From contig NZ_AP025492.1 in the NCBI RefSeq assembly GCF_024347515.1, positions 682,001 through 746,000 of the forward strand: a stretch of 64,000 nucleotides of DNA, in the 5' to 3' direction. The position numbers were made by a program, and so were the translations under genes. The first letter of the stretch is position 1, and each line of letters opens with the position of its first letter. This document shows positions 31,218-39,062 of the stretch, piece by piece. The stretch is from Vibrio gigantis (lineage in GTDB: Bacteria; Pseudomonadota; Gammaproteobacteria; Enterobacterales; Vibrionaceae). The notes beneath the pieces are model-generated. The model made no database searches. It was not told where the DNA came from and saw only the letters and a list, made by a program, of their open reading frames with translations.

Positions 31218-31672
31218 GAGTATTTTCCCTGTTAGTTTTGCTTATGATTGTTTTTCGAACAACACAATACTTCACTTGTAACCCAAGTGTTAAATTATTT
31301 AACTGCTCATTAGGATTACTGTGACATAAAGCAAGTTATAGAGAGTGTTTGTTAATGCTTAGTGCTAATTCGATAATCGTTCTATTTAATTTGATATGCA
31401 ACTGGTTTTGCTTTGTGGTGTTTTGAAAAGTGAATAAATAGTGATTAATACAAAAAGGGGGATTTGAGGTTCGCATAAGAAACGAAATTGCGAAAAATAG
31501 GGATTAAAGCCGCTTAGCATGAACGGCTGATATAGGAGTGGTGGGATAGGTAGGTTGGAATATATCACCTCTATCGTATGAACTAGCAGGCCTAAGAGAC
31601 TGTGATTTTTGAAAGTTCGATAATTGAGGCTTTCATGTTTACCTAGTGAAAGTTGCGAATTTGATGCCTGTT
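31218..31672. other. Non-coding stretch upstream of the alanine symporter
   Basis: 455 AT-rich bases. Only a small hairpin CACTTG/CAAGTG (31273-31289) near the symporter start is visible. No open frame here looks like a gene. Confidence 0.5.
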
Positions 31673-31873
31673 TCAAACAACCACGAACCCTCGCGCCTGC
31701 AATTCTTTGGTGAAGTCAGACTGAGTGTTTGGTTCGCCGTGAATCAAATGCACCTCTTTTGGTGGAGTCGCGACGCCCTCTATAAATCGATAGAGATCCT
31801 CTTTATCAGCATGAGCTGAATAACCAGACATGCCATGAATTTGAGCGTTAACCTCAACGTCTTTGTTATCTAG
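31673..31873 (-). pseudogene. C-terminal remnant of an MBL-fold RNA exonuclease/hydrolase
   Basis: The reverse strand encodes about 65 codons with no start, ending at TGA 31675-31673. The peptide includes NAQIHGMSGYSAHADKEDL and PKEVHLIHGEPNTQSDFTKE, which is the C-terminal part of CPSF/Ysh1-type metallo-beta-lactamase-fold nucleases (SGYSAHAD and HGE motifs). An in-frame stop at 31876-31874 and the absence of the catalytic N-terminal HxHxDH part show it is truncated. It is a decayed leftover of a deletion or replacement event. Confidence 0.85.
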
Positions 31874-32080
31874 CTAATAGGTAGGCGATGTGCCATATCA
31901 AAGACTTTTACTGAGTGAGGCTAAGTGTGTAACAGATTGCTTGCTTCGTAAGTCAATTTTGTAACTAAATATTGTTCACATGATGTTCGTGAAGCGTATC
32001 GTAATTAATTTTCAAATCAATTGATGAAATCATTATATGGAGGAGAATATTTAATGTTTTTATATGTTTATGGAGGATTT

Positions 32081-32878
32081 ATGAAAACATTAAGTGGAGT
32101 GGTTTTGGCCAGTTTGTTTCTTATCGGCTGTGGAGGTGGCGGAGGTGGCAGCACTGAAAGCAATGGGGGTTCTGGTTCGGGAAATTTAAGTGGCTTACCT
32201 GATCCCGGAGGTACGTCAAGTGCCGATTATGATCCGCGTCAGCTGCGAGCCCAAGCCACATTTTCCAACAATACTGTATCGGGCTCTAGTATTGTCTTCT
32301 CGCTTAGTTATGAGAAAGATGCGACTAGATTAATGTCGGTAGATGTTCTTGATGAAATTGAAGTCTTGGTTGATGGTACTTCGATTGCTCTGAGTAATAT
32401 ATACGGATCGCTTTATTCTTATGAAATGCCAGAATATGCTTCGAGCTATGAGGTGATCTGGAAACGAGATGGTGAAGTTATAGCATCAACTAGTTTTGAT
32501 GGTGAACCTTCTCAAATTCCATTGACGACGACTTATGATGGGAGTGGTACGTGGTTTAATTGGACTGAACTGTCGAACACAACTTATCGTTTTGTGATTC
32601 CTGCATTGTCCTGTCGAGACCAACTAGGCAATGATGAGTACTTTACGCATTGGGAGAATGAAGACCTATCTAAAAATGTAGTCACAGGTGGCTCTTACTA
32701 CGTACCGCTTAGTATTTTTAACGATTTTACAGAAGCTGAATTAAGAGCCAATTATGAAACCTGTTATACGACGTTAGATATTGTCGGTGAGCATCATGAT
32801 ATTAATATCCAAGACTCAGGCTATCAAATGCGTGGAATTGCTATGGGTGCAGGTGTATCGATGTATACAATCTTTTAG
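32081..32878 (+). CDS. Putative lipoprotein of unknown function
   Basis: The 265-residue protein starts MKTLSGVVLASLFLIGC, with a lipobox LIGC at about 14-17, followed by six glycines and a Gly/Ser-rich linker. I start at ATG 32081 because GGAGG lies at 32072-32076; the longer frame from 32021 would hide the signal peptide. The rest is a soluble, beta-rich looking domain with many Tyr/Ser/Asp and no recognised motif. Base use is more AT-rich than the core genes around it, so transfer is possible. Function unknown. Confidence 0.7.
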   Translation: MKTLSGVVLASLFLIGCGGGGGGSTESNGGSGSGNLSGLPDPGGTSSADYDPRQLRAQATFSNNTVSGSSIVFSLSYEKDATRLMSVDVLDEIEVLVDGTSIALSNIYGSLYSYEMPEYASSYEVIWKRDGEVIASTSFDGEPSQIPLTTTYDGSGTWFNWTELSNTTYRFVIPALSCRDQLGNDEYFTHWENEDLSKNVVTGGSYYVPLSIFNDFTEAELRANYETCYTTLDIVGEHHDINIQDSGYQMRGIAMGAGVSMYTIF

Positions 32879-32900
32879 AAAGTATTAATTTCATGTAGTC

Positions 32901-32930
32901 AAAGAGGAGGTGAGGCCTCCTCTTTCCTCA
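32901..32930 (+). terminator. Terminator of the lipoprotein gene
   Basis: AAAGAGGAGG (32901-32910) pairs with CCTCCTCTTT (32916-32925). The following T-tract is weak. Confidence 0.7.
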
Positions 32931-33176
32931 AATTAATATACCGCATACGCGCTCCCATATATGACTGCTCGTTTTGTAATATGTTACTTTGATATACCTA
33001 TACCTACCGCCATTTCGAATCACTTCCATTGTTTACTCCTATTGCTTTATCAAGCCTTTAATGCCTGTTTTTATTTTGCGGATAAGCGCCAGCAAGTAAA
33101 ACAAGAACAATGAGAGTTGCGATCGTTGAATATCTTTTTAAGTAACTGAGCGATGATTCAGTGTGTTCGTTGCGAG

Positions 33177-33944
33177 TTAGTTGGTAGAAGAACGGTCTGA
33201 ATCCAACTCTGGGTTTTGCTCCGCCTCTATACGAGCCACTTCTGCATCAAGCTCAGCAATCTTCTCGGCCATTAGTGCGTGACAGTGATTCGCCAGTTCT
33301 CTAGCGTCACTCAGCTTGTATCCGGACACATCAATAGGTTCAAGCATCTCGGTGATCACTATGCCGTTGTTTAATCGGTTAAAGTCGATCCTATTGTGCG
33401 TAGTGCTGGTACACATCGGGGTGATAGGCACACCCGCTTCAATTGCCATTCGGAAAGCGCCTGTTTTGAATGGCAGTAATCCACGCCCTTTACTTCGGGT
33501 TCCTTCCGGGTAAACCCAAACAGACAGATTTCTCTGATGAATCGCTTCCGCCACTTGTTTGATGGTATCGCGTGCTTTGGATTTGTCTTCACGGTTAATC
33601 ATGATGTTACCGGTGATCCAATACAGCAGGCCAAAGAAAGGCACGTACAACAAATCGCGTTTGCCCAATGAAACGGTGCGTGGTCTTAGCATTCCTGGGT
33701 CGGTTACAAAGTCTAATATGCTTTGGTGGTTAGAGATGTAGACGCTGTTTTCTGGTGTAGGGGCATTGTCTAAGCCACGCTGCACTAGCTTTACACCGAT
33801 GATCTTTTGTAGCTGGTTGAACCAACGACAGAAAACGTACACATGCTTGGGGTTCTTGGGGCTAAACAAGCAATAAACAAAAGCACATAGAGTGGTGAAA
33901 ATAATAAACACCGTAGCCAAAATAATACGAAGAACAGCAAGCAC
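33177..33944 (-). CDS. plsC: 1-acyl-sn-glycerol-3-phosphate acyltransferase (PlsC family)
   Basis: PlsC acylates lysophosphatidate to phosphatidate at the inner membrane. The 255-residue protein has an N-terminal membrane helix, the acyltransferase HX4D motif NHQSILD (box I) and the glycerophosphate-binding VYPEGTRS (box III). Start is GTG 33944, preceded by AAGGAG. The C terminus is an acidic tail. It sits alone in an accessory stretch, so it may be one of several PlsC paralogues; I did not see another here. Confidence 0.88.
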   Translation of the reverse strand: MLAVLRIILATVFIIFTTLCAFVYCLFSPKNPKHVYVFCRWFNQLQKIIGVKLVQRGLDNAPTPENSVYISNHQSILDFVTDPGMLRPRTVSLGKRDLLYVPFFGLLYWITGNIMINREDKSKARDTIKQVAEAIHQRNLSVWVYPEGTRSKGRGLLPFKTGAFRMAIEAGVPITPMCTSTTHNRIDFNRLNNGIVITEMLEPIDVSGYKLSDARELANHCHALMAEKIAELDAEVARIEAEQNPELDSDRSSTN

Positions 33945-34062
33945 AATTCACTCCTTACTCACCGCAAGGTTGCAGTGATTAAATAGTTTTAGATGCTTGA
34001 AGTTTTCACTCTATTTAACCGAATTGCAACAATTAACTGTGATAGGGGGCAATTTTTAGATC

Positions 34063-34095
34063 TTTATATAAAACAAGGACTAACAATGGGTGTTT
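34063..34095 (+). repeat. Flanking direct repeat A
   Basis: TTTATATAAAACA followed by AGGACTAAC and GTGTT. It shares its first 13 bases and about 24 of 33 overall with a copy at 35231-35263. The two copies bracket the reverse-strand gene 34136-35080. Confidence 0.55.
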
Positions 34096-34135
34096 GACAC
34101 AGTTATCGAGCTTACACGTGTTCACCAGTAATGGT

Positions 34136-35080
34136 TCATGATAACCAATACTGTTTATTTGGATCCGATTTTTCTACCCATTCAGGATCTTGACGCGATT
34201 CCAAGTAGAGTTGTAGGCCGTTATAAGACATGAAAGCTGCAGGGCCGCCGAGGTGCTCGAAATAGTCAAAGTAATCATCTTCAAGTGCGCAAAGGTGAGC
34301 TAAATCTTCCACTTTGTTCGACAGTGCCCATTGAATCGCAAACACCGGAGCCGTTGAGCCTGCAACCGACACTTCTTTAATATTGGGGTTAAACATCGCA
34401 TTAGCCTGTTCCAGCAAAATCTCTTGTTGTTCAGATTTTTGCTGCAGTACCTCATCGATAATAGCCAAACGCTTGGAGTTCGAGACGTTCTTGTTCAGCT
34501 TTGCAATTTTCAGTGCGTAGCCAAACCTTTCTGATGAAACAATATTGACCAGCTCCGAGAGCAGTTCTTTGTCTACCCCTGCAGCCTTGGTGAAATAGTC
34601 GATACAAGAGTGGATTGAAGCATAGCGAGTGCCTTCAAACTTAAAGCCACTGGTTTCGTCGTAGGCCTCAATGGCGATGTTATCAAGCGACAAAGGCCAA
34701 CCTTGATACTCGACTCGTTGCTTGGCTATTTGATACATCTTCCAAGCGCTGCGTCCAAAGCCGCCAAGTGTCGAACCCGTAAACTCACTGTCTATCAGCT
34801 CTTGCTCTGTCCAGTTCTCACCAATACCTAAGTGCTTGGCATACTTGTCAATGAGCGCATACTTTATCTGGTCGCGCACCGCCCAAATCGAAGCCAGGTC
34901 TTTCACATACTTAACACTCGCGCACTCTTTACACGCTGGCAGCGCTATCGGCGCATGACCAACCTTGGCAAAAAGCGAAGCGGTTTTAGGAAACTCAACC
35001 GTGTGATTAGAAGGCTCACCACAAAACCAACAGGTGTGGCGTAGGTTGAATGGGATGTCTATGTAGGTGTATTGAGTCAT
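34136..35080 (-). CDS. Uncharacterised protein with N-terminal CxxC...CxxC zinc-binding segment
   Basis: The 314-residue protein is not one I can name. The N terminus has CWFC (residues 17-20) and CKEC (about 50-53), a spacing that suggests a zinc knuckle or treble clef. The rest is helical and soluble, with a Glu/Gln-rich helix near the middle of the C-terminal half (LQQKSEQQEILLEQA). It is divergent from the methyltransferase-HNH gene, and its gene is bracketed by an imperfect direct repeat. It could be a nucleic-acid-binding partner of that locus, but this is inference. Confidence 0.7.
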   Translation of the reverse strand: MTQYTYIDIPFNLRHTCWFCGEPSNHTVEFPKTASLFAKVGHAPIALPACKECASVKYVKDLASIWAVRDQIKYALIDKYAKHLGIGENWTEQELIDSEFTGSTLGGFGRSAWKMYQIAKQRVEYQGWPLSLDNIAIEAYDETSGFKFEGTRYASIHSCIDYFTKAAGVDKELLSELVNIVSSERFGYALKIAKLNKNVSNSKRLAIIDEVLQQKSEQQEILLEQANAMFNPNIKEVSVAGSTAPVFAIQWALSNKVEDLAHLCALEDDYFDYFEHLGGPAAFMSYNGLQLYLESRQDPEWVEKSDPNKQYWLS

Positions 35081-35230
35081 TGAACGTCTATCGGCTGAGT
35101 GTTGAGGTTGGGGCCATTATGGTAAAAACAATTATCTCTGTTCGTGTGTCGCCTTGCACCTGGTTTGTTTCACTTTTCCACCGAGTTTGATTTTAGGCGC
35201 TTGTTATTGGAATGGGTTGGTGGAGATATG

Positions 35231-35263
35231 TTTATATAAAACAGTGACTAATGGTGAATGTTG
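35231..35263 (+). repeat. Flanking direct repeat B
   Basis: TTTATATAAAACA followed by GTGACTAATGG. Copy of the motif at 34063-34095 in the same orientation, 1168 bp apart. Confidence 0.55.
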
Positions 35264-35351
35264 ATGGGAGTGGCTGAACCGATATGTGCCGCTAGTAATC
35301 CTGTAAGGTCACTATTATTATAGGGTTAGTCTCCTTACTCCATTAGCGCAT

Positions 35352-37064
35352 ATGTCCTCATCGATTCCTTTTTACGATAAAAATGCTCCTGCACTTTGTC
35401 AGCAATACAACTCTGTGGCTTTCGAAGTGGTACATAAAAGCTGGCAAGCTTACTGGCCTTTAGAGGGCGATAAGGTGTTAGATGTCGGTGCGGGCAGTGG
35501 CCGTGATGCATTATGGATGCACAAGACTGGCGCTGAAGTTATCGCGATAGAACCTAGTGTGTCATTACGTGAGCAAGGCTCAGAATATAGTGGGCCAAGT
35601 GTTACATGGTTAGATGATTCACTCCCATCATTGAGCCACACTGAAAACCTCGGAATGCGTTTTGACCTGATACTGGTGAGTGCTGTTTGGATGCACCTTG
35701 CACCGTTATATCGAGAGCGAGCATTCAGAAAGTTATCTAACTTGCTCGCTCCAAATGGCAAATTGGTGATTACGCTACGTCACGGAGAGTTTAATGACGA
35801 CCGAGAGGGTTATGAGGTCTCGGTTGAAGAGCTTGAGCGTTTATCGAAGAACAGTGCTTTATTAGTGCGTCATGTCGATAACAGCCAAGATACCTTGAAG
35901 CGCAGTGAGGTTTGGTGGCAAACCGTAGTGATGACGCTGCCAGATGATGGCTCGGGTGACTTAAACAAGGTGCGCCACATTATTGTGAATGACAATAAGT
36001 CGGCCACATACAAATTGGCATTGTTAAGAACCTTGCTGCGAATCGCGGATGCCCATTCAGGTGCTGTGATTGATCGAACCGATGGCAAAATATCTCTACC
36101 TGTGGGTTTGGTTGCTCTGTATTGGGTTAGGCAATTTAAGCGTCTCATTGATATCGATATAGAAGGCATTGGGATTCAGCAAAACAGCAACACGAGTAAA
36201 GGTCTAGGCTTTGTAAAAGACGATGGCTGGGACAAGCTCAAGCACCTCAGTGCCGATGATTTAGCGATAGGCACTCTGTTTATTGGTGATGAAGCCAAAG
36301 CATTGCAGAAGTTGTTTTCACAGACGATCAGCACCATTAAATCGGGCCCAGTGACCTTTATTTATCAAGGTTCCAAAGAGAATAAGTTGTTTGAGATACT
36401 CCCACCTAAGCAGCGACGAAAGAGTCGAGAATCACTGGTCATCGACAGTGAGTTCTTAGCAAGCTTTGGTTACTTCACGCTGGATGAAAGCTTATGGGAA
36501 TGTTTCAGAATCTATCACTCTTGGATTGAGCCGCTAGTCGTGAATCAATGGGTTATGGAGATGCAGCGTTTTGAGTTAAATCGACAGCGCAACATTTCAC
36601 TACAAACTTATCACGACTGCTTAGTATGGATTGACCGAAACCATGATACTCGTGACGTACGTAAAAGAGTTGAACAGCTTAGAGCGGATCACGCAGACAT
36701 TGTCAGCGTCTGGAGTGGAAAATCGTTAAAAAATGAGTATCACGTTGACCACTGTCTGCCTTTTGCTTACTGGCCGAATAACGATAAGTGGAACCTCTTT
36801 CCAACCACAGGCAAAGAGAACTTAAGCAAAAGTGACAAAGTGCCTACCGCTGAAAAACTTCGTGCGTCTAAACCTCGTATTCTCGAATGGTGGCAATTGG
36901 CGTGGAGTGATTCGGCTCATTTTGAACAGCAATTCTTTTCTGAAGCGGCCCTTTCTTTACCTAATATTCCACCACAGTGTCGAGACTTTGAAGAGGTGTT
37001 TGACGCAATGGGTCTGCAGGTACGTGGTGTGAAAAGTCGACTGTTGATTAGTGAGTGGCACTGA
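35352..37064 (+). CDS. SAM-dependent methyltransferase fused to an HNH nuclease
   Basis: The 570-residue protein has an N-terminal class I methyltransferase fold with motif I VLDVGAGSGRD at 42-52, acidic motif II AIEPS at about 65-69 and motif IV-like LILVSAVWMHLAP. A central domain of unknown fold (about 200-360, HIIVNDNKSATYKLALLRTL) follows. The C-terminal HNH motif is HVDHCLPF...NKWNLFP-like DKWNLFPTTGKENLSKSDK, beginning at about 464. The natural reading is a methylase and a nuclease in one chain, as in a modification/restriction or RNA-modifying enzyme. Substrate unknown. A DUF429 gene follows 75 bases later. Confidence 0.8.
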   Translation: MSSSIPFYDKNAPALCQQYNSVAFEVVHKSWQAYWPLEGDKVLDVGAGSGRDALWMHKTGAEVIAIEPSVSLREQGSEYSGPSVTWLDDSLPSLSHTENLGMRFDLILVSAVWMHLAPLYRERAFRKLSNLLAPNGKLVITLRHGEFNDDREGYEVSVEELERLSKNSALLVRHVDNSQDTLKRSEVWWQTVVMTLPDDGSGDLNKVRHIIVNDNKSATYKLALLRTLLRIADAHSGAVIDRTDGKISLPVGLVALYWVRQFKRLIDIDIEGIGIQQNSNTSKGLGFVKDDGWDKLKHLSADDLAIGTLFIGDEAKALQKLFSQTISTIKSGPVTFIYQGSKENKLFEILPPKQRRKSRESLVIDSEFLASFGYFTLDESLWECFRIYHSWIEPLVVNQWVMEMQRFELNRQRNISLQTYHDCLVWIDRNHDTRDVRKRVEQLRADHADIVSVWSGKSLKNEYHVDHCLPFAYWPNNDKWNLFPTTGKENLSKSDKVPTAEKLRASKPRILEWWQLAWSDSAHFEQQFFSEAALSLPNIPPQCRDFEEVFDAMGLQVRGVKSRLLISEWH

Positions 37065-37087
37065 TCATTAAGTGGCACTGATCATTA
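37054..37087 (+). repeat. 17-bp tandem duplication across a stop codon
   Basis: AGTGGCACTGATCATTA occurs twice head to tail (37054-37070 and 37071-37087). The first copy contains the TGA stop of the methyltransferase-HNH gene. Confidence 0.95.
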
Positions 37088-37139
37088 AGTGGGTTAGTTA
37101 TCCCAAATAACCCTCAACAAACTAATCATCGAGAACATA

Positions 37140-37868
37140 ATGAAATACATCGGAATTGATGGCTGCAAGGCGGGTTGGATTGCTTGGATTGTCTCTAGTA
37201 ATGAGTTACCTATGTTCCAAGTGGTAAACACGCTCAATGAGCTGGCGAGTGATCTGGTCGGTTCTACGGCGCTTATCGACATGCCGATTGGTTTCAGTGA
37301 CGCGCAGACTCCAGACCGTTTATGCGACAAAGCAGCAAGACGTTTTCTAACCAGCAAACGAGGGTCTTCGGTATTTCCTGTGCCGTGTCGTGAAGCAGTT
37401 TACCAAACCGATTACATTGCCGCGTGTAGTGCCAATGTGCAGCAGCTTGGTAAGAAGTTCTCTAAGCAAACTTGGGGTATTGTTCCTAAAATCCGAGAGC
37501 TAGATAAACTCATCGATGATCACCCGAACTTATCGATCAGAGAGTCTCACCCGGAGGTGGTGTTCGCTGCTTTGAAAGGGGAACCGCTAACGTTTTCTAA
37601 GCGAACCCAAGAGGGTAAAGAGGAAAGGCTTTCGATTATTCAGCAACTCGCCCCACAATGGTGTGAGGGTGTGGCGTTAGCAATCTCAAACACCAAGCGT
37701 AAAGATGTCGCGGTAGATGATATTTATGACGCATTCATATTGATGTTGATCGCGTATCACGCTCCAACATTGTCGTGCTTGCCTGAACTTTCTGATATCG
37801 GCGGAAAGGCGGATAAGGATCAGAATGGTCGAATTCGCGAAATCGTTTATTGGAACAAAACGCACTAG
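37140..37868 (+). CDS. DUF429 protein, predicted RNase H-like nuclease
   Basis: The 242-residue protein begins MKYIGIDGCKAGWIAWIV, the DUF429 opening, where the aspartate of GIDGC matches the first acidic residue of an RNase H-like fold. ALIDMPIGF supplies the second acidic position, and VAVDDIYDAFI a third near the C terminus. The family is predicted to be a nuclease but its biology is not established. It probably shares a transcript with the upstream methyltransferase-HNH gene, since only 75 bases separate them and no terminator is seen. Confidence 0.82.
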   Translation: MKYIGIDGCKAGWIAWIVSSNELPMFQVVNTLNELASDLVGSTALIDMPIGFSDAQTPDRLCDKAARRFLTSKRGSSVFPVPCREAVYQTDYIAACSANVQQLGKKFSKQTWGIVPKIRELDKLIDDHPNLSIRESHPEVVFAALKGEPLTFSKRTQEGKEERLSIIQQLAPQWCEGVALAISNTKRKDVAVDDIYDAFILMLIAYHAPTLSCLPELSDIGGKADKDQNGRIREIVYWNKTH

Positions 37869-37947
37869 CAAAGTATGCGCTCTGTTGGGTTGAGTGTGTT
37901 ATTTTCCATCTCCTGTCTTTTTACTCTTACTGTTTTTGAGCCTTGAT

Positions 37948-38757
37948 ATGAAACGTTTAATTGTTAGTTTGCTGGCAACCTTGATCAGTGCGGCGAGTTA
38001 CGGTCAAGTTGCGCCTGTCTCTCAGTGGCAGTGCGACATGATGAAAAAGAACAAGGTATTGAATAGTGGAGCGCCTGTTAGCTGCGACCGCCTATCCAAA
38101 GTGGATTTTGATTTCGTTAACTTTAAGGGCGAAACGCAGCAGGGGAACATGATTGCGCTTGATGTTATCGCCCCTTCTGTTGAGCAAATCTTTTTAGAGC
38201 TCAAACAGCGTAACTTCCCACTGCATTCTGCGCGCCTAATGCGTGAGTTTAACGGTGATGATAATGCCTCGATGGAAGCCAATAACAGCAGTGCGTTTAA
38301 TGCTCGGCCTATCACTGGCGGAGGAGGTTGGTCGAAGCATGCTTATGGTGTGGCAATCGACATCAACCCAGTTCAAAACCCTTTCTTAGTGTTCGATAGC
38401 AACGGAACCATAACGGTAAAGCCATCGCAATCGGCAACCAGCTATGTGAATAGAACTCGCTTTCGTGCTCGCAATGATATTGAACGCCGAGGCATGGCAG
38501 AAGATGTAGTCGAGCTGTTTGCACATCATGGCTTCATGATCTGGGGAGGGGACTGGAATACCCCAATCGATACTCAGCATTTCGAAGTCGGATCGAGAAA
38601 GTTCGTCAACCAATTGCTCTCTAAACCACAACCTGAAGCCAAAGTGCTATTTGAGCGATACGTCGAATCTTACCGCCAATGTTTTAATAAAAATAAAGGC
38701 GAGGGCGCAGAAAAAGCTCGTGCTGTCTGTGCAAAGAAAACAGTCGGGACTTTTTAG
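37948..38757 (+). CDS. M15-family peptidase (D,D-carboxypeptidase-like), exported
   Basis: The 269-residue protein has a signal peptide (MKRLIVSLLATLISAASYG). It carries the M15/VanY metal site: H and D in SKHAYGVAIDINP, and the last histidine in TQHFEV after WGGDW. It likely trims peptidoglycan stem peptides in the periplasm, though other periplasmic peptide substrates are possible. I start at ATG 37948 rather than ATG 37894, because the shorter form gives a clean signal peptide. The final basic tail after about residue 215 is extra to the core domain. Confidence 0.85.
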   Translation: MKRLIVSLLATLISAASYGQVAPVSQWQCDMMKKNKVLNSGAPVSCDRLSKVDFDFVNFKGETQQGNMIALDVIAPSVEQIFLELKQRNFPLHSARLMREFNGDDNASMEANNSSAFNARPITGGGGWSKHAYGVAIDINPVQNPFLVFDSNGTITVKPSQSATSYVNRTRFRARNDIERRGMAEDVVELFAHHGFMIWGGDWNTPIDTQHFEVGSRKFVNQLLSKPQPEAKVLFERYVESYRQCFNKNKGEGAEKARAVCAKKTVGTF

Positions 38758-38826
38758 TGCTATGTTTATCTAGAACCGTTTGTGTTTTAGCAAATTAAGC
38801 TCGCTTCAAGGGTATTTTGAATCGCT

Positions 38827-38856
38827 AAGGTCAACGTGCGTCGTTGGCCTTTTTTG
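38827..38856 (+). terminator. Terminator of the M15 peptidase gene
   Basis: AAGGTCAACG (38827-38836) pairs with CGTTGGCCTT (38842-38851, one G-T pair), followed by a T-run. Confidence 0.88.
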
Positions 38857-39062
38857 TATTCGTTTCTCCAATAGAACTCTGCGTATTCAAAAGGTTATTG
38901 GGTATCGATTAGTCAATAATAGATAAAGTAATGCAACGCAAAGTCATCGGTTTGTCATTGAAAAAGTCATAGCGTAAACGTTATGTGAGAACCATCGCTG
39001 GTGGGGGAACTTCTTGCCTATTCGCCAGTATTATTAGTGAACTGATCACAACGGACCAACTA

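Noticed and set aside
31218..31400. Tandem glycine riboswitch ahead of the alanine symporter
   Set aside because: A V. cholerae relative is known for it, but no glycine-aptamer core or paired aptamers are visible in this leader.
33060..33176. Open frame downstream of plsC ending in a membrane-like tail (LIVLVLLAGAYPQ)
   Set aside because: It has no start codon in its frame before running into plsC. It could be a remnant but is too short to support.
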